Of a DNA stretch of 64,000 nucleotides, positions 63,664-64,000 are shown in pieces. The number at the start of each line of letters is the position of its first letter. Position 1 is the first letter of the stretch. The translations under genes and the position numbers were made by a program. Below the pieces are notes generated by a model that made no database searches, was not told the origin of the DNA, and worked only from the letters and a program-made list of their open reading frames with translations. This DNA is from UBA12191 sp009937185 (GTDB lineage: Bacteria; Planctomycetota; UBA8108; UBA1146): NCBI GenBank assembly GCA_938075155.1, contig CALJGL010000007.1, positions 91,896 to 155,895 of the forward strand, in the 5' to 3' direction.

Positions 63664-64000
63664 CTAGCGATCCTTCTGTCCGGGCAGCAGTCCTTTTAAA
63701 CCCCCAGGCAATCGCTTCTTCAATTCTTCACTGACCCTATCCCGCAGTTGCTGCTCGACGGCCTCGCCGACGTCGCCTCCTGAAAGTAATAGTTTTAGGC
63801 CTGCTGTTTCCTGGTCACCCAATCCCCACTCTTCACTGTTTTCATCGATGGCCGTGATGGCCGCAGCGATCAAAGCATCGATCACAATTTGAAACACCTC
63901 AGCGACCACAACGCCGTTTTCTTTTTCTCCGATCCCCGCCAATTCAAAGTCTGGCATCGAGAGAGAAACCGGTTGTGAAAAACCTCCGGGCAAACTCAAT
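63664..64000 (-). CDS. Partial unknown protein running off the window edge
   Basis: The reading frame is open to base 64000, so the N-terminus lies beyond the window; 111 residues are visible. The visible portion starts with a beta-type LPGGFSQPVSLSMPDFELAGIGEKENGVVVAEVFQIVIDALIAAAITA segment and ends in an amphipathic, Gln/Arg-rich stretch. It resembles the C-terminus of AsmA-like or other envelope proteins, but this is not supported by any clear motif. The stop is TAG at 63664. Confidence 0.6.
   Translation of the reverse strand, partial: LSLPGGFSQPVSLSMPDFELAGIGEKENGVVVAEVFQIVIDALIAAAITAIDENSEEWGLGDQETAGLKLLLSGGDVGEAVEQQLRDRVSEELKKRLPGGLKGLLPGQKDR

Noticed and set aside
1..64000. CRISPR arrays, insertion sequences, prophage or integrase genes
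   Set aside because: No regular direct repeats with spacers, no transposase or integrase motif was seen on either strand.

Overview
The window looks like a chromosomal segment of a planctomycete or close PVC-group relative, with no plasmid, phage, insertion sequence, CRISPR array, rRNA or tRNA that I could see. The assignment is an inference from gene content: a PSCyt1/DUF1549/DUF1553 cytochrome paired with a Tat-exported DUF1501 protein, three secreted proteins with the same dockerin-like C-terminus (RGD-x-N-x-D...CLDAAD), a very large A2M/TPR protein, DUF4097-like and BatA/DUF58/MoxR proteins, and two ECF sigma factors. LptF/LptG permeases and the LplT-PlsC-acyl-ligase fusion indicate an outer membrane.

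Layout. 84-5080 (minus): tightly packed kynurenine operon (HAO, ACMSD, kynureninase, kynurenine 3-monooxygenase, tryptophan 2,3-dioxygenase) taking tryptophan through 3-hydroxyanthranilate to 2-aminomuconate semialdehyde; the formamidase is missing here. 5282-10687 (plus): unknown protein, then the PSCyt1 and DUF1501 pair. 10708-14696 (minus): beta-helix and dockerin-like secreted proteins, and a rhodanese-ThiF/MoeB fusion. 14939-24075 (plus): unknown 302-aa protein and a 2660-aa A2M-like giant. 24077-28442 (minus): MoxR, DUF58, BatA-like, YtoQ operon. 28605-30799 (plus): lipoprotein and EboE. 30859-33368 (minus): YdhR-like monooxygenase and a kinase-pseudokinase-GNAT fusion. 33584-34978 (plus): HflX. 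35034-36113 (minus): a thioredoxin-fold protein whose frame is interrupted by one UGA exactly where the first Cys of a CPPC motif is expected. 36324-36953 (minus): ECF sigma factor. 37133-43369 (plus): LplT-Aas fusion, MazG, LptF, LptG. 43393-46765 (minus): second ECF sigma factor and the CBS/CGL transsulfuration pair. 47029-50470 (plus): NagB-like deaminase and a PHP metallohydrolase. 50489-52441 (minus): SelB. 52535-54333 (plus): membrane protein and pseudouridine synthase. 54330-54734 (minus): lipoprotein. 55012-63615 (plus): M1 peptidase, SDR, calcium-loop repeat protein, TM2 remnant and DEAD-box helicase. 63664-64000 (minus): partial gene.

The most interesting point is the link between two distant loci. 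The UGA-interrupted thioredoxin-like gene has a good bacterial SECIS-like hairpin directly after the UGA, and the same window carries selB, the elongation factor that decodes such UGA codons. I read the two pieces (35034-35810 and 35826-36113) as one 359-residue secreted selenoprotein with a Sec-Pro-Pro-Cys redox centre. Its promoter region carries a strong -10 box and a perfect 11-bp inverted repeat.

Other unusual items are an A2M-like giant that seems to have lost its thioester motif, a rhodanese-first E1-like enzyme, a kinase-pseudokinase-acetyltransferase fusion, a PHP hydrolase ending in a GspG-like domain, and an SDR with a zinc-knuckle and a Thr in place of the catalytic Tyr. All function calls are from reading motifs; no database search was run.
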